Origin: Salvia splendens
Taxonomy: Eukaryota > Streptophyta > Magnoliopsida > Lamiales > Lamiaceae
DNA length: 64,000 nt
Direction of reading: 5' to 3'
NCBI RefSeq assembly: GCF_004379255.2
Contig: NC_056038.1
Location: 22,928,061-22,992,060, forward strand
Positions 22,446-34,700 of the stretch are shown piece by piece (position 1 is the stretch's first letter; each line of letters begins with the position of its first letter). The notes under the pieces were generated by a model. The model worked only from the letters and a program-made list of their open reading frames with translations, did no database searches and had not been told where the DNA came from. Both the position numbers and the translations under genes were made by a program.

Positions 22446-23838
22446 TACACGAATCACCGAGATGAATGTTAAGAATACAAAAAAACGTGCGTTAGGCCCC
22501 AAGTCACGGCCCATCTACGCAGCCCATCTGCCCGGCCAGGCCCCTTGAACAGCAGCAGGACAGCAGCTTGGAACCGAGCCTCTCCCCACCTGCAAAATAA
22601 GACAAACTTTTAAATTGCCAAGGAACAAGAGGATTTAATGGAGCTCTTTAAGGATGGGGGACTAAGGACTTGCCAAAATGGGCAAGTCAAACCTGCCATC
22701 TCCACCCTCACATAACAGCCGCTGCACACTCCTCTACAATCTACACAATCAACCAAAAATGAGTAAATGAGGAGTCCTTTTGTCCGAAGCTAAACACCAA
22801 GTTACATTAAGTTTGAAGTGCAACAAAATTACCAAAAGAGAGATATGCTCTAGCATAAAAACAAAGGAGAAGTCAGCCCCATTTTTTTTCAGCCAAGTAC
22901 ACTACTTGCTGCCTATAAAAGCCCCCTCCACACCACTATGAAACCCCTTCCACATTTTCGAAACATCAGTCACAACTTACAGCAGCCCCAACCTTCCGTA
23001 AGTAAGCCTTGTTTCCTCTCCCTCCCTACTGCTCTTTTCATGCTAAGAACTCAAGCCACCCTTGCCCCTTTCCTTGCAATTAGGAGCTTCGGAGTGGTGG
23101 GCAAACGTTGAGTCTAGAACCAGAAAAATACTCAAAGAAACAACTACTTTAAAGGAGGTAACCTCTTTTTCTTCCTTTCAAACTCAAATTTAGTGTCATG
23201 CCATCATGTAGCAACTAAAACCTTGGGCATGCTCGTTTATGAAATGGAACAGAAGAAAACATTTATTCCTCTTAAATTTTAGATCACATAACAGCAATAC
23301 TTCTCCGATACACTTGATAAAAGGATTTAGGACCAAGAACAGATCCCTCCAATCAAACTTAGATCACCAAGTAACAATAATACACTAAGTGGTAGAAAAT
23401 TTAAGAACTTAGCTAAGGCCGGAAGGGCTCACAACGGCGACGGCGGCTGGACTCCAGTGGCGAAGACAACAGGGTCTCCGTGATAGCAACGGTCGTTACT
23501 TGCCACGTGCAGCTGAGACCCGGAGGAGCTGTCGGCGGCGACGCTGCGTGTCGACGACACCGTGAATGAGAAAAGAAAGGAGGCAGAGGGCGGTGGTGGT
23601 TGTGCGATGCGAAGGTGAAAGGGATAGACGGAGGGAAATGGGGTGACTCCGTCGAGCTCACACGCCGGCGGGGAGCGCCGAAGGCAGCGGTGTGAACAAT
23701 CGCCGAGAGGAATGAGAGAAAGGGGGATCTAGGGATTTCTATGTTCAATTTGGGAAAGTTAGAAGTGAGAGAGAAAGAGACTGATGGGGGAGGAAGAGAC
23801 TCAGAGTCGGCTTTTCCTTTTAAATTTTCTTGTTGTTA
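22446..23838 (+). other. Tekay-like LTR interior with core promoter
   Basis: LTR sequence between the two inserted DNA transposons. CTATAAAAG at 22913-22921 is followed about 30 bp downstream by a pyrimidine/A-rich stretch suited to transcription start, and then by the putative R region. The GC-rich block 23400-23740 may be regulatory. No gene is supported. Confidence 0.5.
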
Positions 23839-24377
23839 GAGCATCTCTAGTGGGCGGATGTCTCACTCGGACATCCATTAGGACATCACGAAAACATCTC
23901 CCGCCACGTCACTAGAACTTCCCATCCCACTGCCACGTCACTAGGACATCCCCTTCACAATCCGCCCTTCCCATCGCCCTTCCCACTAGGACTTCCCGCA
24001 ATAAAAAAAATCACAAATTCACAAATAAAACAATTTACGTTTACGGAAATAAAATTTCAACACGAATACGAACGGGAAAAATTAACAACTTCATTTAAAA
24101 AAAAACATACATGATTTGAAAAAAAATTACATAGTAATAAAACAAAAAAAAAGTACTAACATCAACGTCAACCCTTCCGTATATATAGAGTTTAAAAAAA
24201 ATTTAAAAAATTTAAAAATCCGACGTCCGACCCACGCCACAATGGCGGACGTCCGCCCGCCCGTCGCGCCGACGTCCGAGGACACCCGACGTCCTCACGG
24301 GACGTCCGTATCCGACCTCCCCTGCCATAATGGCGGACGTCCGGGTCGCCCGTCGCGCTCCGCCATTAGAGATGCTC
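23839..24377. mobile_element. Harbinger-type MITE, 539 bp
   Basis: The ends are inverted repeats: GAGCATCTCTAGTGG at 23839 and the complement of GAGCATCTCTAATGG ending at 24377. They are flanked by a TTA duplication (23836-23838, 24378-24380). There is no coding capacity. The right subterminal region holds seven CGTCCG/CGGACG words, as in the Harbinger element 1.4 kb upstream, which suggests mobilisation by a related transposase. Confidence 0.9.
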
Positions 24378-25647
24378 TTAGGCCTCTTAAAATTTGAAGG
24401 AGTGGACCAAGTTTAAGTTTTGATGTTGGGCTAATTTATTCTTTTAATTTTGTCTAAATGAATAAGTTAAATGAACAAGTTACTAATGTAAATATTGGGC
24501 TCTCTTTAGTTGCTCTATCGAATAATTGATGTCAAGTAACAATTCACTAATTAATTTCCGCGACGATGAATAGACCCCGGATTTACTTTAATGCTTGAAT
24601 AATTTGCATAGGAGGTAATGCTCTCCTTGTTAAACGAATAGTTTTGTAAGCCTCCACATAAATTAAATCTCTCGATTTAATTAATGCTCAAGGACTTCTT
24701 ATGAATTAAAAGAAAAAAGGGAATAAAATGATCATGCATATAGGATGCATTCACGTCAAGTATTTGTCTTCTTAAGCCTAATCAAGTATTATTTTCATGT
24801 TATTAAAGGGACGTCTTCGCGCATCGTTTAAAATCAAATCAAGGAGTCTGCTCGGCTAGAGAAATGGCTTTTGAGGTGGACATTCTTCTCAAAATGTGAC
24901 TTTTAGCATGAATATGTGAAATTTTTTATACACGTTCGTCATGCCATGTTTTGATCTTTTATGAATACCTATCTGCTTAGCTATGTAAATTATGTTAAAT
25001 AGAATTCGGGTCCCAGTAGGGCCGCAAACCCTACTTGGACTAGTGTACACATATGGGGATCGTGATCTAGCTTTCGAGTTGGCCGGTCCAGTGACCGTCG
25101 TGGAATGTGGCCACATTCCCGGTTCACATACGTTCAGATATGGTATCTATGTTCATGTGATTGCGCAATCAAATTTTATGAAATCAAATGAAATTTAGTG
25201 ACTCGGGCCTTTTAAATAAAACTCTGTGTTCACTCAACTGTGGCTGACAAATTTAAATGGAACTTATATTTTGGCACTATGTCCACTGAGTATATCAAGT
25301 ACTCAGCCCTGCATGTTCTTTTCTAACGTGCAGGTTGAACGTGAACGAGGAGGCGAATGTGTTGAGAAATGACTATTAATAAGTAGTTAGGTAGCCCAGA
25401 TTAGTATGTCTTCATACCTACTATTTTGTCTTGGACTCTTCCGCTGTAATAGAACTATGTTCTAGGAATTATGAATTTAGTCTTGATACTCTTATTTTCT
25501 TTTGACTATGTACCCATTCACCGTCGAAACTATTACCTCGAGTTGATTTATTGCTCTTATGTTTACTTCATGTTTGATGAGAGTATATTTTTTTAGTCGC
25601 GAAATAGCTATGATCACTAGTACTAGGGAGATGTGGTCGTGATAGAG

Positions 25648-25660
25648 TGGTATCAGAGCA
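25648..25660 (+). promoter_or_regulatory. Tekay-like primer binding site, tRNA-iMet
   Basis: TGGTATCAGAGCA matches the complement of the initiator tRNA-Met 3' end at 12 of 13 positions and directly follows the LTR. tRNA-iMet priming is usual for plant chromoviruses. Confidence 0.8.
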
Positions 25661-26333
25661 CCGTTCTTTCGCTCTGGATCCAAGAACTTTCTTTCAAGCC
25701 TTAGTCTAGGATAATAGAACTAGACTAGAATATGACTAAAAAGTTAAACTTAAAGGAGCTCAATACCTCGACTCGTCACATTCAACTGCAACAAAGGAGG
25801 TAAAATACCTATGATTCTGGAAATTTGAAGAAAATTTTTTCCATGCAGGTTTCTTTAAAAAAAGTGTTTTATTGACCTATATGAGAAAGAAAATGTATGT
25901 TATGAATCTTTATGAGTTGAAATGTGATACTACGTGTTATATGTTGAATATGATCAAATATGCGATCTTGGAAGGTGTTCGTGGAAATATTAATGACTAG
26001 CATCCGAGACTATGTATGTAAACCTAGAGAGCCTAAGAGAGTATATTAGGCTGTTATGCTTTGAACAAGTAGTTGTAGAATGACAATTCCTTTACTGTCT
26101 TCTAAAATGATGAGACAAATGACAACATGTAAGTTAGGGCGAACCCCTAATTTTTAACAAGATATGGAATGATAAATGCAAACTACGACGCACTATACAA
26201 CCCTTATGATTTCAACGAGATCATGTCCATTCTATTTTTTTTAGGACACATATGTTACTCGAACCAAATATTTATATGTTATAGCTTCCACATGAAAACA
26301 TCCTTACGATTCTTTGACGTGACGAATTGTCAT
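25661..26333 (+). other. Tekay-like leader, first part
   Basis: Untranslated internal sequence between the primer site and the insertion of Athila-like element 2. GTCAT at 26329-26333 is the left copy of that insertion's target duplication. Short open readings here show no recognisable protein. Confidence 0.55.
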
Positions 26334-27495
26334 TGGAAGGGGCTTGGAAAGAGACGAAAACGCGATTAGAATGCGGATCAAGTTATATGGAATGATAACC
26401 GAACCGGTCGGATCAGTTAGCAAATGTCGTTGCCACTTAATCACTACAGTCTTGCTCTCGCTCTTTCTTCCTTACCAAAGTAATTTATAAACTCCCAATT
26501 TTGCACTACTTTAACAGTAAAGCGGTAAGTTCGGGGTCGATCCCACAGAGAAGTTGGTGTGTCGAGTGTGTGAGTAGTGAACAGGGGGTTGGCTGCTCCC
26601 ACGCTCTAACTTGGGAGTTTTTAACTACAGTTTTTACTCTGGGCGGAATTAAACTAGCTAGCTTGATCAACGAAACTTTAACTACTGGGTCAAGTGAATT
26701 GCAGGTAACAGCGGAAAAGTAAATGCGAGGATGAAAACGAAAATAACTTTGATTAAACTAAACTGAGTACAACGTGAAATTTAAACTAAGCTAACACTTT
26801 GGAAACTAAGAAAGTGGTAAAAACTGAGAAGAATCTCAGCGGGAAACTTAAGATAACACTAACAGAAAACAAGTATTTTGCAGCGCTTCTTTGATTGCCC
26901 TTTTTAACTACGCACTACTTTATCTAAGCTAAGCTATTCTAGAGAACTGGACTAAGCTAGAGAATTAAACTAAGCTAAACTAGACAGAAAGTAAAAGATC
27001 CCCTTCTCTTGTGATGGCACACCCTCTATTTATATGCTCGATTCGGCCTCCAGCTGGATAACGATCTTGACAGGGAATATTCACTCATGCTGAGAATGAG
27101 TGACTCACTGATTGCTACGTGCCTTTCTTCTAGAATGACGACGCTTTTGAGTAACAGATTCATGACTCAGCTCCGTCCTTGCGTCTTATAAGCTAGCACG
27201 TGTCCCCTTCTAGAACGTCGTCCTTGATAACAGATTGGTGCGCCATATCCAGCTCATTTCCTCACGTGTTCTTCTTCTAGAAGCCAGCGGCCCCCGCCAA
27301 ACTGCTTGACCACTCCCCCTTGATCAACTCCCTCGATTCTTGGCCTTTTATCGCCTTTTGTACTTGCTTGATCAGTTCGGCCTTGCTGCCTTGGTCAAGT
27401 GGCATTTCTGCACATTTAACACTTGTTTTGCGCGATAAACCGATCAAGTAGCATACATTTTACCCTTAAACCGATGCATGAAATGAGCCTTATCA
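26334..27495 (-). repeat. Element 2 3' LTR
   Basis: 1162 bp, + strand ends TGGAAGGGGC and GCCTTATCA. It carries GGGGTCGATCCCACAGAGAA near 26534, the Athila-group U5 phrase, and a sense TATA (TATAAATAG, about 27026-27034). The word TTGATCAA and its variants recur through it. Confidence 0.88.
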
Positions 27496-28798
27496 AACTG
27501 CTCACACTTAAAACATACTTGTCCTCAAGTATAAAGAAAAAGAAAAGAAAAACGAAAAGAGAAAAACGAAAGTATGGTTTACTTATTTCACAAGTAAAAG
27601 GAAAAACGAAAAGAGAAACAAGACCTTAAGATAAAAACACGTATTCACATGTATGCATTGGACCGAATAATTTTCCGACAATCATACCCCAGGTCGAGGT
27701 CAATCCATTTGCTAGTAGCTTGTGTTCCTTCTCTTTTGCTTTTGCTTGATCAAGGTGTCAGCTTGTCATGATTGCTCAATTTAAAAACCACTGTTGGATT
27801 CACTCAGTCACTCATTTCTCACCAGAGATGTTAGGACTGTTCACTCGGTATTGCCATAAATTTAATACTTTGAATCGGACTGCACAAGATAGTTCCTTAA
27901 GGTCTTTCTTTTGGGTTGTAACGGGGCTCAAGGGTAGTAACGTATTAGGGTAGGGTCCCAGGGGTTCTAAGTTTAAAATAAAAGAAAAATCACATGAGTC
28001 AAAAGCCAAAGATATGACTAAACTCGCTGGATCAGATTTGGGATATTTATTTCTTCCTCTTCTTGATGCTCCTTCTCGGTCCAATTTCGACCTTTAGCCT
28101 TATAACTTTCGGCTTATTTCCTGACTTTTGATTTTCTGGGTCAGGTTTTTTTTCAAACCTTTTCTTCATTTCTTTTTTATATGATCAACCCGATTGTCTA
28201 ACTTGATCAACCCGGCTACCCTTTATTCCGACCATTCTATCACTATCCCTTTTTGTTTCCCTTGACAAAATTCATCTCTTTGACCCTCTTTCCTCATGTG
28301 ATATGAAACTTTGAATTTGGTTTTAAGGCTTCAAGGAATGGGTAAGAGTGTATTGGCTCAACGTGGTTTACTAAGGGGTGCCTTGATTAGTGAGGCGGGT
28401 TCGTGGAACGAAGGAAAAGAAACGACTCAAGTGGTTAAGTCCTAATGCCTTTAGTCCTTACTACTCGTGCAATTTTCATCTCAATATTAAAAGTCAGCCT
28501 CTCGTAAAATTTTCTTTTGTTAAAATAGTAGAAAGTGTTCTACTTGTGGCTTATAACTCACACATAGAGAGGCTTCGCAGTTGGTTTAGAAATTGAGTGT
28601 TTCCATCATACTTGCGTCGTTCAAATTGATCAAGTTTTTGCAATCAAGTTTTACATGTGAGCATACTGAATCATTTTTTTAACTCTCCCAAAAGTAATCA
28701 AGTCTTCCATTTATTCAATTTCATGCATATTGCCTATTTTATTACTAACTGGAATTTGTTATTTTTGAGAAATTTTAGGATGTATGATTCTACTGTAA

Positions 28799-28872
28799 CT
28801 AACCCGTCCCCCCTCCCCACTGCATATTAACTCGTCCTCGAAGGACTGGATGCAGTGGAAAAAAGGGTTAGG
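28799..28872 (-). repeat. Long conserved stem, element 2 version
   Basis: CTAACCC (28799-28805) pairs with GGGTTAG (28865-28871), and CCACTGCAT (28817-28825) pairs perfectly with ATGCAGTGG (28850-28858). The tip can pair GTCCT with AGGAC. The equivalent stem in element 1 uses CCACTTCAT/ATGAAGTGG and ACTAACTG/CAGTTAGT, so several pairs have changed on both sides together. Confidence 0.75.
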
Positions 28873-28905
28873 TACAGGCAACAGCACACCAACCAACAGG
28901 GAAAA

Positions 28906-29084
28906 CTTCTCATACTTAGACCAGACACTGGGCTAAGTGTGAGACAGTGCCAGCAATCAACACATTCTAACAAATATAGAAAAATAACAACAAAAGATAA
29001 ATAAGTAGGCAAACAACATGAAGAGCAAAAACGAGCATGTAAACTTCTCACACTTAGACCCAAAACAGGTTTAAGTGTGAAAAA
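28906..29084 (-). repeat. Two tandem hairpins, element 2 version
   Basis: On the + strand CTTCTCATACTTAGACC (28906-28922) and GGGCTAAGTGTGAGACA (28930-28946) flank a 7-nt loop. CTTCTCACACTTAGACC (29044-29060) and GGTTTAAGTGTGAAAAA (29068-29084) form the second. Read in sense they are the same hairpin as in elements A and 1. Confidence 0.8.
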
Positions 29085-30901
29085 AACAGTATTTTACAAA
29101 CCAACAAGAAAATTAAATTGTTTGAAACAAAATGAATTGAGATTTGGGGAGGGGGGGGTTTGTACTTAGGGTTTCCTGTGAGGTTGACTTGGGGAAGCTG
29201 AAGGTGGCCTGGAGGATGTAGGACGCTGAGGTGGTGGTTGCATAGCTAGGGTCTGTTGGCGAATAGGCTGCAGAATCCTGGATTGAGCGACCAGTTGTGC
29301 GTCTGAATTTGCCACTAGTTGCGTCAGCATTTGCTCTATGCGGAGCCTCCATTCATTGTTAGCGCGTGCAGCCTCTTCTAGTTCTGGTATAGTTTTTAGC
29401 TCCAACCTCTGCTTTGGCTGCCTGTCGGGACTCGTCGGCCGATCTGTCGTCATCCTCATTTTTTCGCGTCTGGCCTCCTCTAGCTCTGCCTGCCTTGCCC
29501 CCTGTTGGTCTGCCTGCTTCTCTATCCGAACCTTCGAGATAAAACGGAGTCTCCCGTCGCGCAGCCTTTCAAGTACCTGAATTCTTACAAAGAAATCAGT
29601 GTTAAACAGTTCTGGTTTTGGGCAGCGACTGGGGAGCTCTACACCCGCCTGGAATTCTAGGACCCAATTCCGCCGTAGGTAGGCTCCGAGAAGGTGGCAA
29701 ACGTTGAGGTGGTGGGCAGAGCGATTGGCAATCTGACTTAACGAGTAAGCAATCCAGTAGCCCAGATGCACCCTCCTTTGCTCCTTCATGCACCACATAA
29801 ATTAGAGCTCGGCCAGAGTGATGATGACAGTGTGTTGTGGTGGCCGAGGAGATTACATGCTAGGTAGGCTTGAGCAAGACGGAGGGTCGGATCGACAATA
29901 TGGTCTCCTCTAGACTCAGACGCTTTAAACTCGGGGGCACGTCCGTTGTACAAGGCCTTCCAGACTGCCTGCTGATCAAAGTTCGACCTCCTCTGGGAAG
30001 GCCAATGTCGCACCCGAACCATTCTCCACTAGCGACCTGGGCTTCTTTATGCAGCTCCATTCGCACAGACAACTCGTTCAGGGTCATCTTCTGTTTGCTC
30101 CCGAACACCCAGAAAGAAATACTCTTGGCCTCCAAGTTCGTACTTCCGGTAAACCGGAAGGATGTGAAGAACTCTTTGGCCAGATCTGCGGGCACGAAGG
30201 TATCCTCGATCTCCAGCAGCCATTCGAAACCAATCCCAGTAAAAGAACCACCAGTGCTTGGTGCAGCACCTGCATTTTGGTGTATTCTTCTTTCTTTCCT
30301 TGGTCTTTCGTTCCGTCATATTCCTAATAACTTATCCAATTACAACGTATTAACCGCTAATGCACCTTTCTTTTATCAAATCTCAGGGGCATGGTCTAAT
30401 CATGAGGGTAGTATTTTATCATGGTGTCGGATCCTAAGTTTTTATGGATTCCTTCTTTGTTATTGTTACCGGGGTCGACCCAAAAGCCATAATGTCTCAA
30501 AACGAGGAGGCTATAGAGAAACTATTTTTTATTCCTTTCTTTCGACCTGGGTAAATTTTTCCTCAACCCGGATCGTCTCCAGGGATGGCTGGTGAAGTCT
30601 CCTACCTGCCTTCAGCTTCTTCGTGTCCGTCACCCTCTGTTGGACCTCCTAATTCCACTTGGGGTTTTCAAATTCCAGCATCTGCCGGAGGAGGTCCGTG
30701 GTCAACACCACAGTTTGTTTGGTATATTCGGCAGCGGAGGGTGATGTCGGCCTTCCCTGTTACCTGCGGGATGTTCGGGCCCACCGGAGTTCCCTATCCT
30801 CAGTGTCACTGCTCCCAATCTCCTTCTCTTGAAGGGGCAGTTTGATCAGCAATAGCAATGTCCCGAGTGACGGGACGCATCTTCTTCGAAGGAGGAGGAA
30901 C

Positions 30902-31765
30902 TGATAAGGTTCCTTGTGAGGGAATCCTTCCATGTGCCCAAGAAATACCCAAAGTAGTGTTTGATCTCACTTTTTAGTTAAGATAAACAAAGATAAGCTG
31001 AGCTAGCCACAAAAACTAGGCTCAAAATGGATTTTGATGGAGAGAAAAGAAGGTGAGAAGAAAGTGTAAAGAAGGAGGAATCCTCTTTGAGGACCTATGA
31101 CCTCCCACAAGATGATGTGGGCAACCCTAGGCTACTTTCACCCAAAGCAAATACTCCATTGGCTCCACATTCATGACTACACAACCATAAATGCATACAT
31201 ATACTTGATTTAGCCAAATGAACATAAAACAAGCAACCTACAATGTAGGAATTTGGATAGAAATCTCACATGGGAGATGCTCTCAAAGGAGTCTTCATAA
31301 TAACATTCATCAAAAGTCCACTCTAAAGTCTTACAAAAAGGATATTTATAGTTAGGGTTGGAAACCCAAGAAAAGGCTACAAAAAACAAGGAAAAAACGG
31401 CTGTAAAAGTTGAATCGCCCGGCCGGGCGTTTTGGGAAAGTGAAATCGCCCGGTCGGGCGAACTTTCTGGATTCGGCGCTGCTTCTTCAAACGCTCGGTC
31501 AGGTGTTCTGGGATGGTGAAATCGCCCGGTCAGGTGAACTTTCTGGACTGTAGACGATGCTCAGCGCACAAACGCTGGTCGGGCATTTTGGAGGTGTGGA
31601 TTCGCCCGACCGGGCATTCCATCTGCCTCCTCCATTCCCCTCCTAATGAAGTTTGAAACGCCTTCCCGAAGCTTTTGTCTCATTGATCTTGTGACGGGCC
31701 TTCCGGGCAGCTTAAGGGGAGTCGTGGTCGGGTCAGCCCGGGCCTTGGACTTCCCGTTTGTATCA
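30902..31765 (-). repeat. CRM-like element 3' LTR
   Basis: 864 bp. The sense strand begins TGATACAAACGGGAAG and ends CCTTATCA. It contains a TATA (CTATAAATA at about 31341-31350 on the - strand) and, upstream of it in sense, the palindrome array at 31416-31620. Its first 200 sense bases also encode the pol C-terminus. Confidence 0.9.
31416..31620. repeat. Palindrome array in the CRM-like 3' LTR
   Basis: Repeated near-palindromes CGCCCGGCCGGGCG and CGCCCGGTCGGGCG, several decayed (for example CGCTCGGTCAGGTG). They are spaced by 'TTTTGGGAAAGTGAAAT' and 'AACTTTCTGGA' phrases. They lie upstream of the sense TATA, that is in U3. Confidence 0.85.
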
Positions 31766-34700
31766 TCCTCTCCCTCTTGAGAAGGATTTGTCCTCAAATC
31801 TGGGTCGTCCCCTACAAAATCAAACGGGCTCAAGTCAGCCACATTAAAAGTACAACTCACGTTATACTCACCGGGAAGATCAATGATGTAGGCATTGTCG
31901 TTCACACGCTCTAGGACCATAAATGGGCCATCCCCTCGCGGGGCAAGCTTGGATCTTGCTTTGTCGGGAAAACGTATTTTCCGAAAGTGTACCCACACCC
32001 AATCTCCGGGGTTGAACAACATTTTCTTTCGCCCTTTGTTCACCCTTTGAGCTACTTGTTCCCCCATCTTGCGGATTCGTTCTTGCACTCGAGTGTGCAC
32101 GTCTTGTACAAACTTGGCCTTCTCCATCCCACCTACATCAACCATATAAGACAAAGGCAAATCGGCCTTGGACAAGTCCAACGGGGTGAGTGGATTGAAA
32201 CCATAGACAACCTCAAAAGGGGATTGTTGGGTGGTGGAATGTATGGTCCTATTATAAGCAAATTCGGCTATAGGCAAACATTCTTCCCAAGAAGTTTTAC
32301 TTTCAAAAACTAAGGCACGGAGAAGAGTTCCCAATGAGCGGTTTACAACTTCCGTTTGACCATCCGTTTGGGGATGTGCGGTGGTAGAGAAAAGGAGTTT
32401 GGTGCCCATCCTACCCCAAAGTGTTTTCCAAAAGAAACTCAAAAATTTGACGTCTCTATCACTTACAATAGTTCTCGGGACCCCATGGATTCTTATAACC
32501 TTCTTGAAAAATAAACTAGCAACGAATTTGGCATCACTTGTCTTCCGACATGGAATGAAGTGAGCCATTTTGGAAAACCTATCCACCACCACAAAGATGC
32601 TATCATTTTTCCGATGAGACATTGGGAGGCCTAGAACAAAGTCCATGGACAAGTCTACCCAAGGATGTGTAGGAGTAGGCAAAGGGGTGTAAAGACCATA
32701 ATTGTTAGATTTAGACTTGGCTTGCCTACACTCTAAGCAACTACTACAAAACTTTTCAACATGCTTCTTCATGCAAGGCCAAAAGAAATGCTCACTTAGT
32801 ATGTCAAAAGTTTTAAGCAACCCAAAATGACCCATTAGGCCCCCTAGGTGAGCCTCCTTAATCAACAAATTTCTCAAAGAGCATGAAGGTTTGCACAACC
32901 TATTCTCTCTAAAAAAATAGCCATCCAACTTATAGTATTTATCAGAAGCACCTTTTTCACAAGCTCCGTAAATAGAAGAAAAGTCATGATCATGCTCATA
33001 AAGGTCTTTAATAAACTCACATCCAACATAATTGGAGGCACACATAGTAAACACACGCTTTCTCAAACACACGGTATCACTCACAAGTAAAGTGCCATCA
33101 TGCAAGGTCTCAAAAGGTTTCCTAGAAAGAACATCGGCAACCACATTGTCCTTTCCCTTCTTGTACCTAATGACATAGGGAAATGTCTCTAGGAAAACAC
33201 TCCATTTAGCATGTCTTTTATCAAGTTTATGTTGCCCTCCTAAGAACTTAATAGACTCATGATCCGTGTGTATCACAAACTCCTTGTGCATCAAGTAGTG
33301 TTGCCAATTCTCAAGGCAACGGACTATAGCATACAACTCCTTGTCGTATGTGGGGTAGTTCAATTGGGCTTGATTTAGTTTTTCCGAGAAGTAAGCTATG
33401 GGCTTACCCTCTTGCATGAGAACTCCCCCGATCCCCACACCACTTGCATCACACTCAAGTTCAAAAGTTTTATCAAAATTAGGGAGTGCTAGTAAGGGAG
33501 CATGCGTGAGGTCATTTTTCAAAGTACTAAACACTCTCTCTTGCTCCTCCCCCCACTTAAACTCAACATTTTTTTTGACAAGGTAGTTCAAGGGTGAAGC
33601 TTTTGTGGAAAAATCCCTAACAAACCTCCTATAGAAGCTAGCAAGGCCATGAAAAGACCTAACCTCACTCACATTCCTAGGTGTTGGCCATTCCCTAATG
33701 GCTTTCACCTTTTCCTCATCTACCCGCACTCCTTCCTTTCCCACAACAAAACCAAGAAACACAACTTCCTCAACACAAAAGGTGCATTTAGGCAACTTGG
33801 CATATAAAGCATGCATTCTCAACACTTCAAGCACATTCCTAAGATGACTAGCATGCTCTTCAACACTACGACTATAAATCAAGATATCGTCAAAATATAC
33901 CACCACAAATTTCCCAATAAAAGGATGAAGCACATGATTCATCAAACGCATGAATGTAGAAGGGGCATTAGTTAAACCAAAAGGCATCACAAGCCATTCA
34001 TATAGGCCAAATTTGGTTTTGAAAGCGGTTTTCCATTCATCTCCCTCTTTCATGCGAATTTGGTGATATCCACTAGCCAAATCAATTTTAGAGAAACATA
34101 TAGAGCCACAAAGATCCTCTAACATGTCGTCTAACCTAGGTATAGGGTGTCTATATTTGATGGTGATTTTGTTAATTGCCCTACAATCTACACACATCCT
34201 CCAACTTCCGTCCTTCTTAGGTACAAGAATGACGGGTACGGCACAAGGAGATAGAGATTCACGAATTAGACCTTTGGCAAGAAGTTCCTCGACTTGCCTT
34301 TGTAGCTCTTGTGTCTCCTTGGGGTTCGCCTTGTATGCGGCCCAGTTTGGGAGTGATGATCCCGGCAAAAAGTCAATTTGATGCTCGATCCCCCTCATGG
34401 GAGGGAGTTCACTTGGGAGTTCCTCCGGGAATACATCTTCAAATTCCTGCAACACACTTTGGACAATCAAAGGATACGGGTCAAGGTTAGTAGCTAAGCA
34501 CAAATCCTTACGGACCATGAGGAGAACGGAGAGGTGATTGTTTAGTGCCCACCCAAGGTCGGTTTTACTAGCTATCAAACATTCCTTTCCTTCTCTTGTT
34601 TGTGGGTGCTGTCCTTTGGGCGCTTTTATTTTTCTCTCACCACCCCCACTCTCACTTGGCTTTTTTAGCTCACATTCTTCTACTAGCCTTTTTTCCCTAT

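Larger units (their letters stand above)
20548..25647 (+). repeat. Tekay-like 5' LTR carrying two DNA transposons
   Basis: This starts TGTAATACCCGCCCC, a start typical of Del/Tekay LTRs, and ends just before the primer site. The exact last base is uncertain because no clear CA end is seen. Without the Harbinger element and the MITE it is close to 2.95 kb. A core promoter (CTATAAAAG) is at 22913-22921. An ORF-like GC-rich stretch at 23413-23748 and a 68-codon stretch at 24992-25198 lie within the LTR and are not considered genes. Confidence 0.7.
27496..29165 (-). other. Element 2 structured noncoding 3' region
   Basis: Homologous in order to the 3' noncoding regions of elements A and 1: 'TGAGCAGTTTGATAAGG' at the LTR junction, 'TTGAGGACAAGTATG', 'CTCACCAGAGATGTTAGGA', then the structured stems at 28799-29084. 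Open readings on either strand are not shared with the other elements. It would form the 3' part of the genomic RNA. Confidence 0.65.

Noticed and set aside
23413..23748. 111-codon GC-rich open reading on the - strand
   Set aside because: It lies within the Tekay-like LTR, is Arg/Ser/Pro rich without a domain, and fits a GC-rich LTR block better than a gene.
29870..30595. 241-codon open reading on the + strand
   Set aside because: It is the complement of the third ORF of element 2, whose conserved motifs are on the - strand.
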